Shown: positions 37,661-47,424, counted from the first letter of the stretch. The stretch is DNA of 64,000 nucleotides from Limnochordaceae bacterium (GCA_014896305.1 JADBKQ010000003.1:122389-186388), one strand, 5' to 3'. Numbers and translations are program-made. Notes: generated from the letters alone by a model not told the origin.

Positions 37661-38949
37661 CAGCCTATCCTCCCCTGTCCGGCAATGTTGAGCAGAATGC
37701 CCACGCTGGCCAGACTGACCACCAGCGATGAGCTCCCATAGCTAATGAACGGCAGGGTGACACCTGTCACGGGCAAGACGCCGGTCACCACACCAATGTT
37801 CAAGAAAGCCTGTATCACGATGAGCCCGGCCAGGCCTGTCGCGAGCAGCGTACCGTACAGGTCCGGAGCACGCAAGGCGGCCCGCAAGCCCCGCCACCCC
37901 AGCACCAGGAAGAGGAGAACGACGAACACCGCCCCCAGGAAGCCCAACTCCTCACCGATGATGCCAAAGATGAAATCGGTATGTTGTTCGGGAAGATAAT
38001 AGAACTTCTGGCGACTCGCTCCCAAACCAACCCCAAACAGGCCGCCCGAACCCACCGCCAACAACGACTGGATCGTCTGGTACCCAGCCCCCGCCGGGTC
38101 GGCCCAGGGGTTGAGGAACCCCACGATTCGCCGCCACCGGTACGGCTCGCTCCAGATCAGATAGGCCACCGCCGGCAGCCCCGCCAGGGCCGTCCCCAGC
38201 AACTGCCAACCGGAGACGCCGGCGACGAAAAGGACCAGGACCGTCGTACCCACTATGGTCAAGCCGGTGCCAAGATCAGGCTCGAGCATGATCAAGCCAA
38301 AGAAGACAACCCCCAAAAGCAAGGGGGGAAGGTACCCCTTCCAGAACGAGCGCAGCCAGAATCGTCGGCGCACCCCCCAATCGGCCAGGGCCAGGACCAG
38401 CGCGATCTTGGCTACCTCTGACGACTGCAAGTTGATGGGCCCCAGGGGAATCCAGCGTTTGGCCCCGGCGATCTCCCGCCCTACAAAAAGCACGGTCACC
38501 AGCAAGACCGTGGCCAGTCCTACCAGCGGCCAGGTGAACCGGCGCCAATAGTGATAGTCCACCCGGGCAAACAGGATCAAAGCGAGACTTCCCAGGACAG
38601 CCCCCTGCAATTGGCGTTTCACGTAAAACAAAGGATCTCCACTTTCCGCCAACGCCTGCACATAGCTGGCTGAAAAGACCATCACCAGGCCCAGGCCAAG
38701 CAACAAAACGCTGGCTGCCAGCAGGGGAATATCCGTCCTTAGACCTGGTGAACGTTGGGCCCGCCATCCGCCCGGCGCCACTCCGTAGGGTGGGGGCGTC
38801 CGCCTGGCCGCACCGGCGGGGACAGCGGCCGGGGGGTGGACCATCGCCCATGGGAGTACCTCGCTCGCCACCACGGCCGTGCCGGCCGCGCGCCGGCCCA
38901 CCCGTTGCCGCGCTCGCCTCATAGCGGCCTCCTCCTCATCCAGACTCAC
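37660..38949 (-). CDS. ftsW: SEDS-family peptidoglycan polymerase FtsW
   Basis: Polytopic; YQTIQSLLAVGSGGLFGVGLGASRQKFYYLPEQHTDFIFGIIGEELG; located in dcw cluster. Confidence 0.93.
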   Translation of the reverse strand: MSLDEEEAAMRRARQRVGRRAAGTAVVASEVLPWAMVHPPAAVPAGAARRTPPPYGVAPGGWRAQRSPGLRTDIPLLAASVLLLGLGLVMVFSASYVQALAESGDPLFYVKRQLQGAVLGSLALILFARVDYHYWRRFTWPLVGLATVLLVTVLFVGREIAGAKRWIPLGPINLQSSEVAKIALVLALADWGVRRRFWLRSFWKGYLPPLLLGVVFFGLIMLEPDLGTGLTIVGTTVLVLFVAGVSGWQLLGTALAGLPAVAYLIWSEPYRWRRIVGFLNPWADPAGAGYQTIQSLLAVGSGGLFGVGLGASRQKFYYLPEQHTDFIFGIIGEELGFLGAVFVVLLFLVLGWRGLRAALRAPDLYGTLLATGLAGLIVIQAFLNIGVVTGVLPVTGVTLPFISYGSSSLVVSLASVGILLNIAGQGRIG

Positions 38950-39001
38950 TCATCCAGACTCACTCATTCAGACTCATACGGCATGGGTGGCCACCGCATT
39001 C

Positions 39002-39988
39002 TCACCACAGCACCCCCGGCAATGCCAGCAACCCCAGACAGGCGAAGAGCAGCCCCATCACCCAAAACCGGGCGACGACCCTGGTCTCCGGCCAACCGGA
39101 CAGTTCGAAATGGTGGTGTACCGGCGTCATGCGAAAGATCCGCCGGTGAAACCGCTGGAAAGAAAAGACTTGAAGCATGACGGAGAGCGTTTCCAAGACA
39201 AAGACCCCCCCTACGATGGCCAGGTAGAGCTCCGTCCCCGTCACCACCGCCATGCTCCCTAGCGCTCCGCCCAACGCCAGCGAACCGGCATCTCCCATAA
39301 AAACCTGGGCCGGGTAGCCATTGAACCACAAGAACGCCAGGCAGGCCCCGGCCAGCGCTGTCGCCAACACGGCCACGTCGGCTCGACCCAGCCAGACGAG
39401 TATGAAGGCCAAGGCTAAGGCGGCAACGGCCGTAGTTCCTGCCGCCAACCCATCCAGCCCATCGGTCAGGTTGACGGCGTTGGAACTGCCAACTATGACG
39501 AAAACCGCCAGCGGGACAAACCCCCAGACCGGCAGGGTGATGGTGGCGTTACTGAACGGCACCAGCAGTTGGAAGGCCTCGCCGGGGCGGTTGAGCAGCC
39601 AGACCGCCAACGCCAGCGCCAGCACCACCTGCCAAAAGAACTTGACGCGGGCGCGCAAGCCAAGCGACCGGTGGTAGGCGACGATCAGAAAGTCGTCGAC
39701 GAGCCCCACCAGGCCAAACCCTACGACCACCACCAGCAAAGCGGCCGTCACCGCCACGTTGGGGGTAAAAAGTAGAGCGGCCACCGAAGTGCCCAGCAAC
39801 ATCAGCACGCCTCCCATGGTGGGCGTGCCGGTCTTCTTCAGATGCGAGGCCGGCCCTTCCGTCCGGATCGTTTGTCCCGCCTTGAGCCGGCGCAGCCAAG
39901 CGATGACCGCCGGCCCCAGCAGCAGCACGATCAAGGCCGCCAGTCCAAAGGCCATGGCCAACGAGAAAATGATGTGGTGAGCCACCAT
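39002..39988 (-). CDS. mraY: Phospho-N-acetylmuramoyl-pentapeptide-transferase
   Basis: SHLKKTGTPTMGGVLML, NLTDGLDGLAAGT, FMGDAGSLALGGALG, TPVHHHFE. Confidence 0.96.
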   Translation of the reverse strand: MVAHHIIFSLAMAFGLAALIVLLLGPAVIAWLRRLKAGQTIRTEGPASHLKKTGTPTMGGVLMLLGTSVAALLFTPNVAVTAALLVVVVGFGLVGLVDDFLIVAYHRSLGLRARVKFFWQVVLALALAVWLLNRPGEAFQLLVPFSNATITLPVWGFVPLAVFVIVGSSNAVNLTDGLDGLAAGTTAVAALALAFILVWLGRADVAVLATALAGACLAFLWFNGYPAQVFMGDAGSLALGGALGSMAVVTGTELYLAIVGGVFVLETLSVMLQVFSFQRFHRRIFRMTPVHHHFELSGWPETRVVARFWVMGLLFACLGLLALPGVLW

Positions 39989-40065
39989 AACCTAGCCTCC
40001 CGCCCGCACCTCGTCCACCTTGGGGAAACAGTGCCAAGCCCCCGGACATCACCAGGGACGACCTC

Positions 40066-41484
40066 TCAGTGGCTGTGTAGTACCTCTGCCACCCGTTCCA
40101 GCTCTAACGCGCGGGACCCTTTGATCAAAACGATATCGCCTGCCCGCAACAGGGGGGCGACCACACTGGCTGCCTGCGTGCTGTCCGCAGTCGCGTGCCA
40201 TTCCAGCGGCTGTCCTTTCTGGCCCGCACTCGCCTGAGCGCTCTCCCCAGCCATCTGGGCCCATGGGCCCACGGTGACCAACAGCTCGACCCCGGCGTGA
40301 ACCAGTTCCTCGCCCAGCTGGCGGTGGGCCTGGGGTGCGTACTCGCCCAGCTCCCGCATATCGCCCACTACCGCCACGCGGCGGCTGCCCGCACGCCGCT
40401 CCCCCAGCCGCGAGAGCACGTCCAGAGCGACGGCAAAAGAGGCCGGGCTGGCGTTATACATGTCTTCGATCAGGGTGACTTCCCCGGGAAGGTTCACGAC
40501 CTGGAGACGGCGAGCCGTCGGTTCGACGTGCGCCAGGCCTGCCTGGATCTTCCCTGGGTCCACCCCCCAGGCCAGGGCCAGACAAGCAGCGGCCAGAGAG
40601 TTCCACACCGCCGCACGCCCCGGTACCGGCACCTCGATCGGGATACGCACTCGCTCCTGCCACACCAGCGTATAACGGCAACGAGTCACATCGTTTAGGT
40701 CCACATCCACGGCCCGTGCCTCTGCCCCGCTGCTAAACCCATAAAATACCACCCGTGCCCCGGAGGCAGCCGGAGCCATGCTGCTTACCCGCGGGTCGTC
40801 GGCATTCAGGACGGCCACCCCTCCGGGTAGCAGCGACTCCACCAGCTCTTGTTTGGCCCGCCGGATCGCCTCCAGACTGCCAAGCAGTTCCAGATGAACG
40901 GGCCCTACATTCGTCACTACGCCAGCCTGCGGCTTGGCCAAGCCGGCCAGTCGCCGGATTTGGCCCGGCCCTCGCATGCCCATTTCCACCACGAGATAGC
41001 GGTGCTCCCGGGAGAGCTGAAACAAGGTCAGAGGCAGGCCGATCTCTGTGTTGAAGTTGCCCGCCGATCGCAGGGTCGGAGCAACCTGCCGCAAGATGGC
41101 GGCGATCATCTCTTTCGTCGTGGTCTTCCCATTGCTGCCCGTTACGGCCACGGTCTGAACGGGAAATCGCTCCCGGTACCAACGACCCAATCGGAGCAGG
41201 GCCGCCAGCGGGTCATCGACCCAGACGACGCCGGAGCGAACGGAGGCTGGAATTTCCGCCTCCTTCGCCTGGCTGACCAGCAGGGCAGCCGCCCCCGCCT
41301 GCCAGGCCGGCAGGACAAAGCGATGTCCGTCCGTTCGTTCTCCGGGTAGAGCCACAAACAGGTCGCCCGGCGCTACGGCTCGACTGTCGACCGCCACCCC
41401 CTGCACCTGTCGATCGGGGGTACAAGCCGGATCCAACCGTCCCCCTACTGCCGCCGCAATTTCATCTACGCGCAGACTCTCCAC
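40066..41484 (-). CDS. murF: UDP-MurNAc-tripeptide--D-Ala-D-Ala ligase
   Basis: VTGSNGKTTTKEMIAAIL, LIEDMYNASPASFAVALDVL; GTG start 41484 inferred. Confidence 0.94.
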   Translation of the reverse strand: MESLRVDEIAAAVGGRLDPACTPDRQVQGVAVDSRAVAPGDLFVALPGERTDGHRFVLPAWQAGAAALLVSQAKEAEIPASVRSGVVWVDDPLAALLRLGRWYRERFPVQTVAVTGSNGKTTTKEMIAAILRQVAPTLRSAGNFNTEIGLPLTLFQLSREHRYLVVEMGMRGPGQIRRLAGLAKPQAGVVTNVGPVHLELLGSLEAIRRAKQELVESLLPGGVAVLNADDPRVSSMAPAASGARVVFYGFSSGAEARAVDVDLNDVTRCRYTLVWQERVRIPIEVPVPGRAAVWNSLAAACLALAWGVDPGKIQAGLAHVEPTARRLQVVNLPGEVTLIEDMYNASPASFAVALDVLSRLGERRAGSRRVAVVGDMRELGEYAPQAHRQLGEELVHAGVELLVTVGPWAQMAGESAQASAGQKGQPLEWHATADSTQAASVVAPLLRAGDIVLIKGSRALELERVAEVLHSH

Positions 41485-42994
41485 GATATCCAAGCTCCCC
41501 CAACAGCTGGCGGGCCACTTCCCGGTCATCAAAATGAATGCGTCCACCAGCTACCTCTTGATAGTCCTCGTGACCCTTACCGGCGATCAACACCAGATCG
41601 CCCGGCCCGGCCCGCGCCAGCGCGTACCGGATCGCCTGCCGCCGGTCCACGATCACCTGGTACGAGCGGGCACGAGGCTGGGGCACCTGCAAGAAGCCTT
41701 CTTCGATCGCCCGGCAGATGCTCTCCGGCTCCTCACTGCGGGGGTTGTCGGAGGTGATGATCACGTCATCCGCCTGCCGGGCGGCAATCGCTCCCATCAA
41801 CGGCCGCTTGCCACGATCCCGGTCTCCCCCACAGCCAAACACGACCCGGAGCGCCCGCGGCTTTAGATCCGATGCCGCCTGCAGCACCCGTTCCAGGCTG
41901 TCGGGCGAATGGGCGTAGTCGACCACCACGAGAAACGGCTGTCCCTGCTCGATCCGTTCAAAGCGGCCGGGGACTCCCAGCACCCCTGCCAGCGCCTGAC
42001 CGGCTGTGCGGAGATCCAACCCTAACGCTTGCGCTACCCCCAGGGCCGCCAGCCCATTGTAAACATTGAACACTCCTACTAGGTGAAGACGCAGCGGGAA
42101 CTGCTCTGTGCGGGTATGAACGGTGAACGTCGTTCCTGCCAGGGAAGTATGGACATCCGTCGCCCGAATGTCGGCTTCCTCGCTTTCCACCCCGAAGGTG
42201 ATGAGACGGCTGCCCTCCCCAGCCCGGGCGATGGTTGTCCAATGGGCATCATCCCGGTTGACCACCATGGCCGGCGGCTCACCGGGCCGCGGCCCTTTAC
42301 CCTCCTGGGCCAGGAGCCGGAACAACCCGGCCTTGGCGTCCAGGTACTCTTCAAAGGTTCGGTGGAAGTCCAGGTGGTCGCGAGAGATATTGGTAAAGAC
42401 GGCCACGCTGAAACGGCAGCCTCGCACTCGCTGCAACACCAGCGCGTGTGAGGATACCTCCATGACCACCGACTGAACCGCCGCCTGGCGCATCTGGGCG
42501 AAGAGCTCCTGCAGGTCCAGCGACTCGGGCGTCGTGCGGTGGGTGGGTAACGGCTCAGAGCCGATGAGATTCTGAATGGTGCCGATCAGACCCACCTTCT
42601 GCCCAACCGCCTCCAGGATCGCTTTGACCAGGTAGGTCGTACTGGTCTTGCCTTTTGTCCCTGTCACTCCGATCAGACGCAGCTTGGCCGCGGGGTTGCC
42701 GTAAAACCGGACGGACAGATCCGCCAGCGCGGCTCGCGTGTCCTGCACCACCGCTTGTGGAACCGTTACTTCCAATCCCGGTAGGGGCCTTTCAACCACC
42801 AGCGCTACAGCCCCTTTGGCCACCGCTTCCTCGGCGTACGCGTGTCCATCGACGTTGAACCCTCGAATCGCCACGAAAACGCTACCTGGCCTCGCCATGC
42901 GCGAATCATAGGTCAATTCCTGAACCTCAGGATCGCCCCCCGCCCCTACCAGCCGGGTGGCGGGCAACACCGCCAGCAACTCGTGCCAGCGCAC
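41462..42994 (-). CDS. murE: UDP-MurNAc-tripeptide synthetase (meso-DAP type motif)
   Basis: TGTKGKTSTTYLVKAIL, YAHSPDSLERVL, TSDNPRSEEP (DNPR motif). Confidence 0.94.
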   Translation of the reverse strand: MRWHELLAVLPATRLVGAGGDPEVQELTYDSRMARPGSVFVAIRGFNVDGHAYAEEAVAKGAVALVVERPLPGLEVTVPQAVVQDTRAALADLSVRFYGNPAAKLRLIGVTGTKGKTSTTYLVKAILEAVGQKVGLIGTIQNLIGSEPLPTHRTTPESLDLQELFAQMRQAAVQSVVMEVSSHALVLQRVRGCRFSVAVFTNISRDHLDFHRTFEEYLDAKAGLFRLLAQEGKGPRPGEPPAMVVNRDDAHWTTIARAGEGSRLITFGVESEEADIRATDVHTSLAGTTFTVHTRTEQFPLRLHLVGVFNVYNGLAALGVAQALGLDLRTAGQALAGVLGVPGRFERIEQGQPFLVVVDYAHSPDSLERVLQAASDLKPRALRVVFGCGGDRDRGKRPLMGAIAARQADDVIITSDNPRSEEPESICRAIEEGFLQVPQPRARSYQVIVDRRQAIRYALARAGPGDLVLIAGKGHEDYQEVAGGRIHFDDREVARQLLGELGYRGESARR

Positions 42995-42998
42995 GCTC

Positions 42999-45215
42999 TC
43001 ACCTGCTTCCCGCCTCTGTGATCGGAGTTGTACTCTCCAATTGTAATAGGACCGTCTCTCCGCGCCGCAAGGCCGTACCGGGGACTGGACTCTGCGCAGC
43101 CACTGCGCCGCTCCCTTCCGCCTGGGCGCGCAGCCCCACCGCCTCCAGACTCAGGATCGCCTGGCGCAGACCCTGGCCGCGTACATCCGGCACCGAGACA
43201 GTCGTCAGCGTCTCCGGATCACTACTGAGCCCACTCAGATACAACGTCACCGTAGTCCCGGGCGGCACTTTCGCCCCTGGCGGTGGAACCTGGTCCATCA
43301 CCGCCTCTCCCTCGCCCACAAAGCGAACTCCCAGGCCCGCCTGCAGGAGCCGGTCATTGGCCTCTCCAGCCAGGGAGTCCCGCACGTTGGGGACGGCTAC
43401 ACCGGCCAGCGTCTCCGAGCCGCCTTGACCCCCCGCTTTCGGTACGGAGCTCCCCTCGGGAACAGGTGCGCCCTCCGGCCCAGACGTGGTCGGCGGCGGC
43501 TCTGCCTGGGGCCGCACTCCCAGGTAGGGCAGCACCTCGCGAAAGATCGCCCCCACGATGGGTGCAGCCCACGTGCCTCCATATGCTGGCTGAGCGCCTA
43601 CATTGTAAAGTACCGCGATGGCCGCAATCCGCGGATGATCGACGGGAGCAAAGCCGACGAACGAGGCGATACGTTTGTCGGTATAGCGCCCTCCCTCCGC
43701 CACCTGGGCCGTTCCGGTTTTCCCTGCCACCCTCATACCGGGCACATCCGCCCGTTCCCCGGACCCGTTGACCACCACCGACCGCAAAATCCGAGCATAC
43801 TCCGCTGCCACCGATTCCGGCAAGACCCGCCGGACCACTTCCGGGTGAACCTCCTCCAGCGCCCGCCCGTCCGGCCCCCGCACCTCTTTCACCAGGTGGG
43901 GGCGGAGCAACTGCCCTCCGTTGGCGATGGCGGAGGCGGCCATCACCATCTGCAGCGGAGTAACCGTCACTCCCTGGCCAAATCCCGCCGTGGCCCAGGC
44001 CACGTTCGCTCCCCACTTGATCTGGTCGGGGCTGTGGATAATCCCTCCAGCCTCCCCCGGAAAATCAATCCCCGTCGGCTGTCCAAAGCCGAAAGCCTTT
44101 ATATACTGATAGAACCGCTGCGGCCCCAGCCGGTTGAGGGCGAGCTGGGCGTAGACCACATTGCACGAAACCTCCGTCGCTTGAACGAAGTTGAGTGTGC
44201 CATGCCCGCCCGGCTTCACACAATGCAGCGTATCCCCGTCCACCACGATATAACCAGGGTCGAAAAACTCTTCGTCCGGCCGCACCACTCCTTCGGCCAG
44301 GGCAGAAGCCCCCGTGACGATCTTGAAAGTCGACCCCGGTTCATACTGATCCGTCACAGCCCGGTTGCGCCGGCTATCCGCAGGGAAGTCGCGGTAGTGG
44401 TTGGGGTCGAAGCTCGGGTAATTGGCCATCGCCAGGATCTCGCCGGTTTGGGGGTCCACCGCCACCACCACCCCCCGTTCCGCCGAGGCGGCCAATACCC
44501 CCTTGGCCAACTCCCGTTCCGCCACATATTGAATCACCCGGTCCAGGGTAAGCACCACCGTGTCCCCGTCCTGGGGTGGCACATATCGTCGCTCGCCGCC
44601 CGGAATGTTCTGGCGGTTCGTGGCGTCCCGCTCTTCCAGGACGCGTCCTGGCTTACCCCGCAAGATGCGATCGTAGTATACCTCGAGTCCTTCCAGCCCC
44701 TGGTTGTCCACCCCCACAATCCCCAGCACGGGCCCGGCGAGTGAACCGTTCGGGTAAAACCTCTGCGGCCGGTCGATCAGCGCTACTCCGGGCAGATCCA
44801 GCTGCCGAATCTGGCGGGCAACCTCCAGGGGCAGCTGCCGGGCGAGCCAGACCGAGCCTACCTGCCGGTTGCTCAGCTTCTCCAAAAGTTGTTCTTCGGG
44901 CTGGCCCAGAAGCGGGGCCAGAACCACCGCCGTATGGGCCGGATCTTTCACCTGGGCGGGTATGGCGTACAGAGCATCGGCACTGACGCTGGTGGCCAAC
45001 ACTTCCCCGCGGCGGTCGAGGATGTCCCCCCGTCGCGGGACGACCGGGACATACCGCAGCCGCTGGACGACGGCTCGCTCCTGGTAGTATGCACCCTGGA
45101 CGAGCTGTACCTGAACCAGGCGTAGGGTCAACCCCAACGCCACCAACCCCAGCGTGAGAAAAAGGCCCGCCAGCCGTTGGCGGACCGTTACCAGGGAGTG
45201 TCGCCGCGCGTTCAC
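42999..45215 (-). CDS. Penicillin-binding protein 2 / SpoVD-FtsI type with two PASTA domains
   Basis: PRRGDILDRRGEVLATS, YEPGSTFKIVTGA, KTGTAQVAEGG; C-terminal PASTA repeats (VAVPNVRDSLAGEANDRLLQAGL..., VSVPDVRGQGLRQAILSLEAVGL...); GTG start 45215. Confidence 0.92.
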   Translation of the reverse strand: MNARRHSLVTVRQRLAGLFLTLGLVALGLTLRLVQVQLVQGAYYQERAVVQRLRYVPVVPRRGDILDRRGEVLATSVSADALYAIPAQVKDPAHTAVVLAPLLGQPEEQLLEKLSNRQVGSVWLARQLPLEVARQIRQLDLPGVALIDRPQRFYPNGSLAGPVLGIVGVDNQGLEGLEVYYDRILRGKPGRVLEERDATNRQNIPGGERRYVPPQDGDTVVLTLDRVIQYVAERELAKGVLAASAERGVVVAVDPQTGEILAMANYPSFDPNHYRDFPADSRRNRAVTDQYEPGSTFKIVTGASALAEGVVRPDEEFFDPGYIVVDGDTLHCVKPGGHGTLNFVQATEVSCNVVYAQLALNRLGPQRFYQYIKAFGFGQPTGIDFPGEAGGIIHSPDQIKWGANVAWATAGFGQGVTVTPLQMVMAASAIANGGQLLRPHLVKEVRGPDGRALEEVHPEVVRRVLPESVAAEYARILRSVVVNGSGERADVPGMRVAGKTGTAQVAEGGRYTDKRIASFVGFAPVDHPRIAAIAVLYNVGAQPAYGGTWAAPIVGAIFREVLPYLGVRPQAEPPPTTSGPEGAPVPEGSSVPKAGGQGGSETLAGVAVPNVRDSLAGEANDRLLQAGLGVRFVGEGEAVMDQVPPPGAKVPPGTTVTLYLSGLSSDPETLTTVSVPDVRGQGLRQAILSLEAVGLRAQAEGSGAVAAQSPVPGTALRRGETVLLQLESTTPITEAGSR

Positions 45216-45252
45216 CCCTCGTCCTCCTCCCGTTATCCCTATACGGACCATT

Positions 45253-45690
45253 CTATGGCAGCAAGTTTGTCCGGGGGGGCGACGTCGGTTCCGCGTCAGG
45301 AAGAACGAGTTGCAGCTGTGGCTCATCGACCATCCCCAGCTGGCCCCGGGCGACGGCCTCCACCCGGGCAGGCGAGCCCAGCTCCAACTGCTGCCGGCGC
45401 AACTGGTCCACCGCCGCCTGTTCCTGGGCGAGCCGTTGCTGCCAGACCACCAGTTGATACCCGGCCTCCACCTGACTGGCCTGCAGCCACAGATACCCGT
45501 AGGCCAGGCCCACCCCACCGGCGGCCAAACCCGCCACCAGCCAGGCCAGGGCCCGCGCCGCCGGCCGCCGGCGAACTCTCCGTACCGGTTGCCGTGCCGG
45601 CGTCCCCCTTTGTGGATGCCGACCTGGAGAAGGCTGGGTCACCACGGATGCCGTCCAGGCCACGGCTGCACTTCCGTCTTCTTGTAGCAA
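45253..45690 (-). CDS. ftsL: FtsL-like cell division protein
   Basis: Small bitopic protein with a coiled-coil segment after the TM; position between rsmH and the PBP. Confidence 0.7.
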   Translation of the reverse strand: MLQEDGSAAVAWTASVVTQPSPGRHPQRGTPARQPVRRVRRRPAARALAWLVAGLAAGGVGLAYGYLWLQASQVEAGYQLVVWQQRLAQEQAAVDQLRRQQLELGSPARVEAVARGQLGMVDEPQLQLVLPDAEPTSPPRTNLLP

Positions 45691-45693
45691 GGT

Positions 45694-46662
45694 TTATTCC
45701 GCCCCTTTCGTCCCCATAACCAATTTGGCCGCTGCCCGCAGGTGGGCTGAACGGGCCCGCCGGTTTTGTTCCTGCTCCGCTGCGCTGGGTACTACCGCGC
45801 GGCGAGTGATGATCTCCATCTCCGGCTGCTGGCCACAGACGCAGACCGGCAACCCCGGCGGACAAACACAGCCGCGCGCCTTCTCCTGGAAGAACTGCTT
45901 GACCAAGCGGTCTTCCAATGAATGGAAGGTAATGACGACCAGCCTCCCGCCAGGCCGCAGCAACTGCGCTGCTGCGTTGAGCCCCTGCCGCAGCGCTCCC
46001 AACTCGTCATTCACGGCAATACGCAACGCTTGAAAAGTACGGCGAGCCGGATGACCCCCTTCCCGGCGAGCAGAAGCTGGCACGGCCTCTTCAATGATCT
46101 CCACGAGCTGCTGTGTGGTGACGATGCGCTCCCGCCGGCGGGCATTCACGATGAACCGGCTGATCCGGCTGGCCCATCTCTCCTCGCCATACTCCTTCAG
46201 AATCCTCGTCAACTCATCGGCGCTACATTGATTCACCAGGTCGGCGGCCGTGGTCGTCAAACCAGGGTTCATCCGCATATCGAGCGGTGCTTCGTGCTGG
46301 TAACTGAACCCCCGGCCCGGAGTATCCAACTGGTAGGAAGAGACTCCCAGATCCAACAAGATGCCGTCCACCTGCGCCCAGCCCTGTTGGGCGGCGATGG
46401 TGGTCAGATTCCGGAAGTTGTCCTGGACCAGCGTGACCCGGGATCCGAACGAAGCCAGGCGTTCGGCCGCCGCCGCCAGCGCCTGCCGGTCCTGGTCGAT
46501 CCCGAGTAGTTGTCCATCGGGCGCCGATGCCTCGAGGATGGCCCGAGCATGCCCTCCCGCTCCCACTGTGCCGTCGATGTACCAGCCCCCGGGCCGGCAC
46601 TGGAGGTACTGAAGTGCCTCTTTCAGCAGCACCGGGGTATGCTCAAAGGTTGTCAGGAGCAT
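45694..46662 (-). CDS. rsmH: 16S rRNA (cytosine1402-N4)-methyltransferase
   Basis: HTPVLLKEALQYL, DGTVGAGGHARAIL, GILLDLGVSSYQLDTPGRGFSY, FHSLEDRLVKQFF. Confidence 0.96.
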   Translation of the reverse strand: MLLTTFEHTPVLLKEALQYLQCRPGGWYIDGTVGAGGHARAILEASAPDGQLLGIDQDRQALAAAAERLASFGSRVTLVQDNFRNLTTIAAQQGWAQVDGILLDLGVSSYQLDTPGRGFSYQHEAPLDMRMNPGLTTTAADLVNQCSADELTRILKEYGEERWASRISRFIVNARRRERIVTTQQLVEIIEEAVPASARREGGHPARRTFQALRIAVNDELGALRQGLNAAAQLLRPGGRLVVITFHSLEDRLVKQFFQEKARGCVCPPGLPVCVCGQQPEMEIITRRAVVPSAAEQEQNRRARSAHLRAAAKLVMGTKGAE

Positions 46663-46699
46663 CGCCTCGCCTCCACCCGGTCAGCTTTCGCCAGAGGGG

Positions 46700-47134
46700 T
46701 TACCCCAGATTGAAATCCACCATTTCCTCCGCCAGCTGGGCGAAGCTTGACCCAGCCGTCTTCGTATACTCATCCCAGCGCTGGGCATCCCAGATCTCCA
46801 ACCGCTGCGACACCCCCAGCACCACGGTCTCCCGCGTCAAGCCAGCAAACTGCCGCAGCACGGTAGGGATCAGAATGCGTCCCTGCCGATCAGGCGTGCA
46901 CTCGCTGGCTCCTGAGAAGAGCAAGCGGGTAAACGCCCGGCTGGCGGCTTTGTTCACAGGAAGCTGATCCAGCCGTTTTTGCAGTTCGTTCCAGGTGGGG
47001 ATGGAGAAGCCGAACAAGCAATTGTCCAGGCCACGGGTGAGAATGAACGTCTCCCCCAGCTCCTCCCGCAGACGGGCCGGCACGAACAGCCGGCCTTTCT
47101 CGTCCAGGTTGTGACGGTACTCTCCCGTCAGCAC
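46700..47134 (-). CDS. mraZ: Division/cell wall cluster transcriptional regulator MraZ
   Basis: GEYRHNLDEKGRLFVPARLREELGETFILTRGLDNCLFGFSIPTWNELQKRL; GTG start 47134 inferred. Confidence 0.94.
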   Translation of the reverse strand: MLTGEYRHNLDEKGRLFVPARLREELGETFILTRGLDNCLFGFSIPTWNELQKRLDQLPVNKAASRAFTRLLFSGASECTPDRQGRILIPTVLRQFAGLTRETVVLGVSQRLEIWDAQRWDEYTKTAGSSFAQLAEEMVDFNLG

Positions 47135-47169
47135 CCCCACGTTCCCCCATTCGCCACCACTATTCCCCA
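47130..47169 (-). promoter_or_regulatory. Four tandem MraZ-box-like repeats at 10-bp period
   Basis: Reverse strand TGGGGAATAG TGGTGGCGAA TGGGGGAACG TGGGGGTGCT, ending at the GTG start of mraZ. Confidence 0.75.
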
Positions 47170-47243
47170 CCAACCGCCTATTTCTCGCCCCCACCGCCCA
47201 CTCCTGCCACCCAGGCTCATTTTGTGTAAAAAATCTAGTGAAC

Positions 47244-47271
47244 AAAAAAGGCGACACGTTGCCGTGCCGCC
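47244..47271 (-). terminator. Intrinsic terminator in the mraZ leader region
   Basis: Reverse strand GGCGGCACG-GCAA-CGTGTCGCC-TTTTTT, 9-bp stem with GNRA-type loop. Confidence 0.85.
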
Positions 47272-47355
47272 CACGCCCCCGCTGAGCGCTTTACGGGTCG
47301 GTAGCTTGACCGAGCGATCGCCTGCCTCCCACGCCCCGGGGTCAAACCGAAAACA
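47272..47355 (-). ncRNA. Candidate structured leader/sRNA upstream of mraZ
   Basis: Between two same-strand terminators; contains CGGTCAAGCTACCGACCCGTAAAGCGC and two copies of GGGGCGTGGG(A/C)GGCA (47265-47279, 47323-47337). Confidence 0.4.
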
Positions 47356-47387
47356 GTAAAAAACAGGAGGAGGCAACAGCCTCCTCC
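47355..47387 (-). terminator. Intrinsic terminator
   Basis: Reverse strand GGAGGAGGC-TGTT-GCCTCCTCC-TG-TTTTTT, 9-bp perfect stem. Confidence 0.88.
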
Positions 47388-47424
47388 CATCCACTCACAC
47401 TACCTTCCCCGGCAGACCTTGGAA

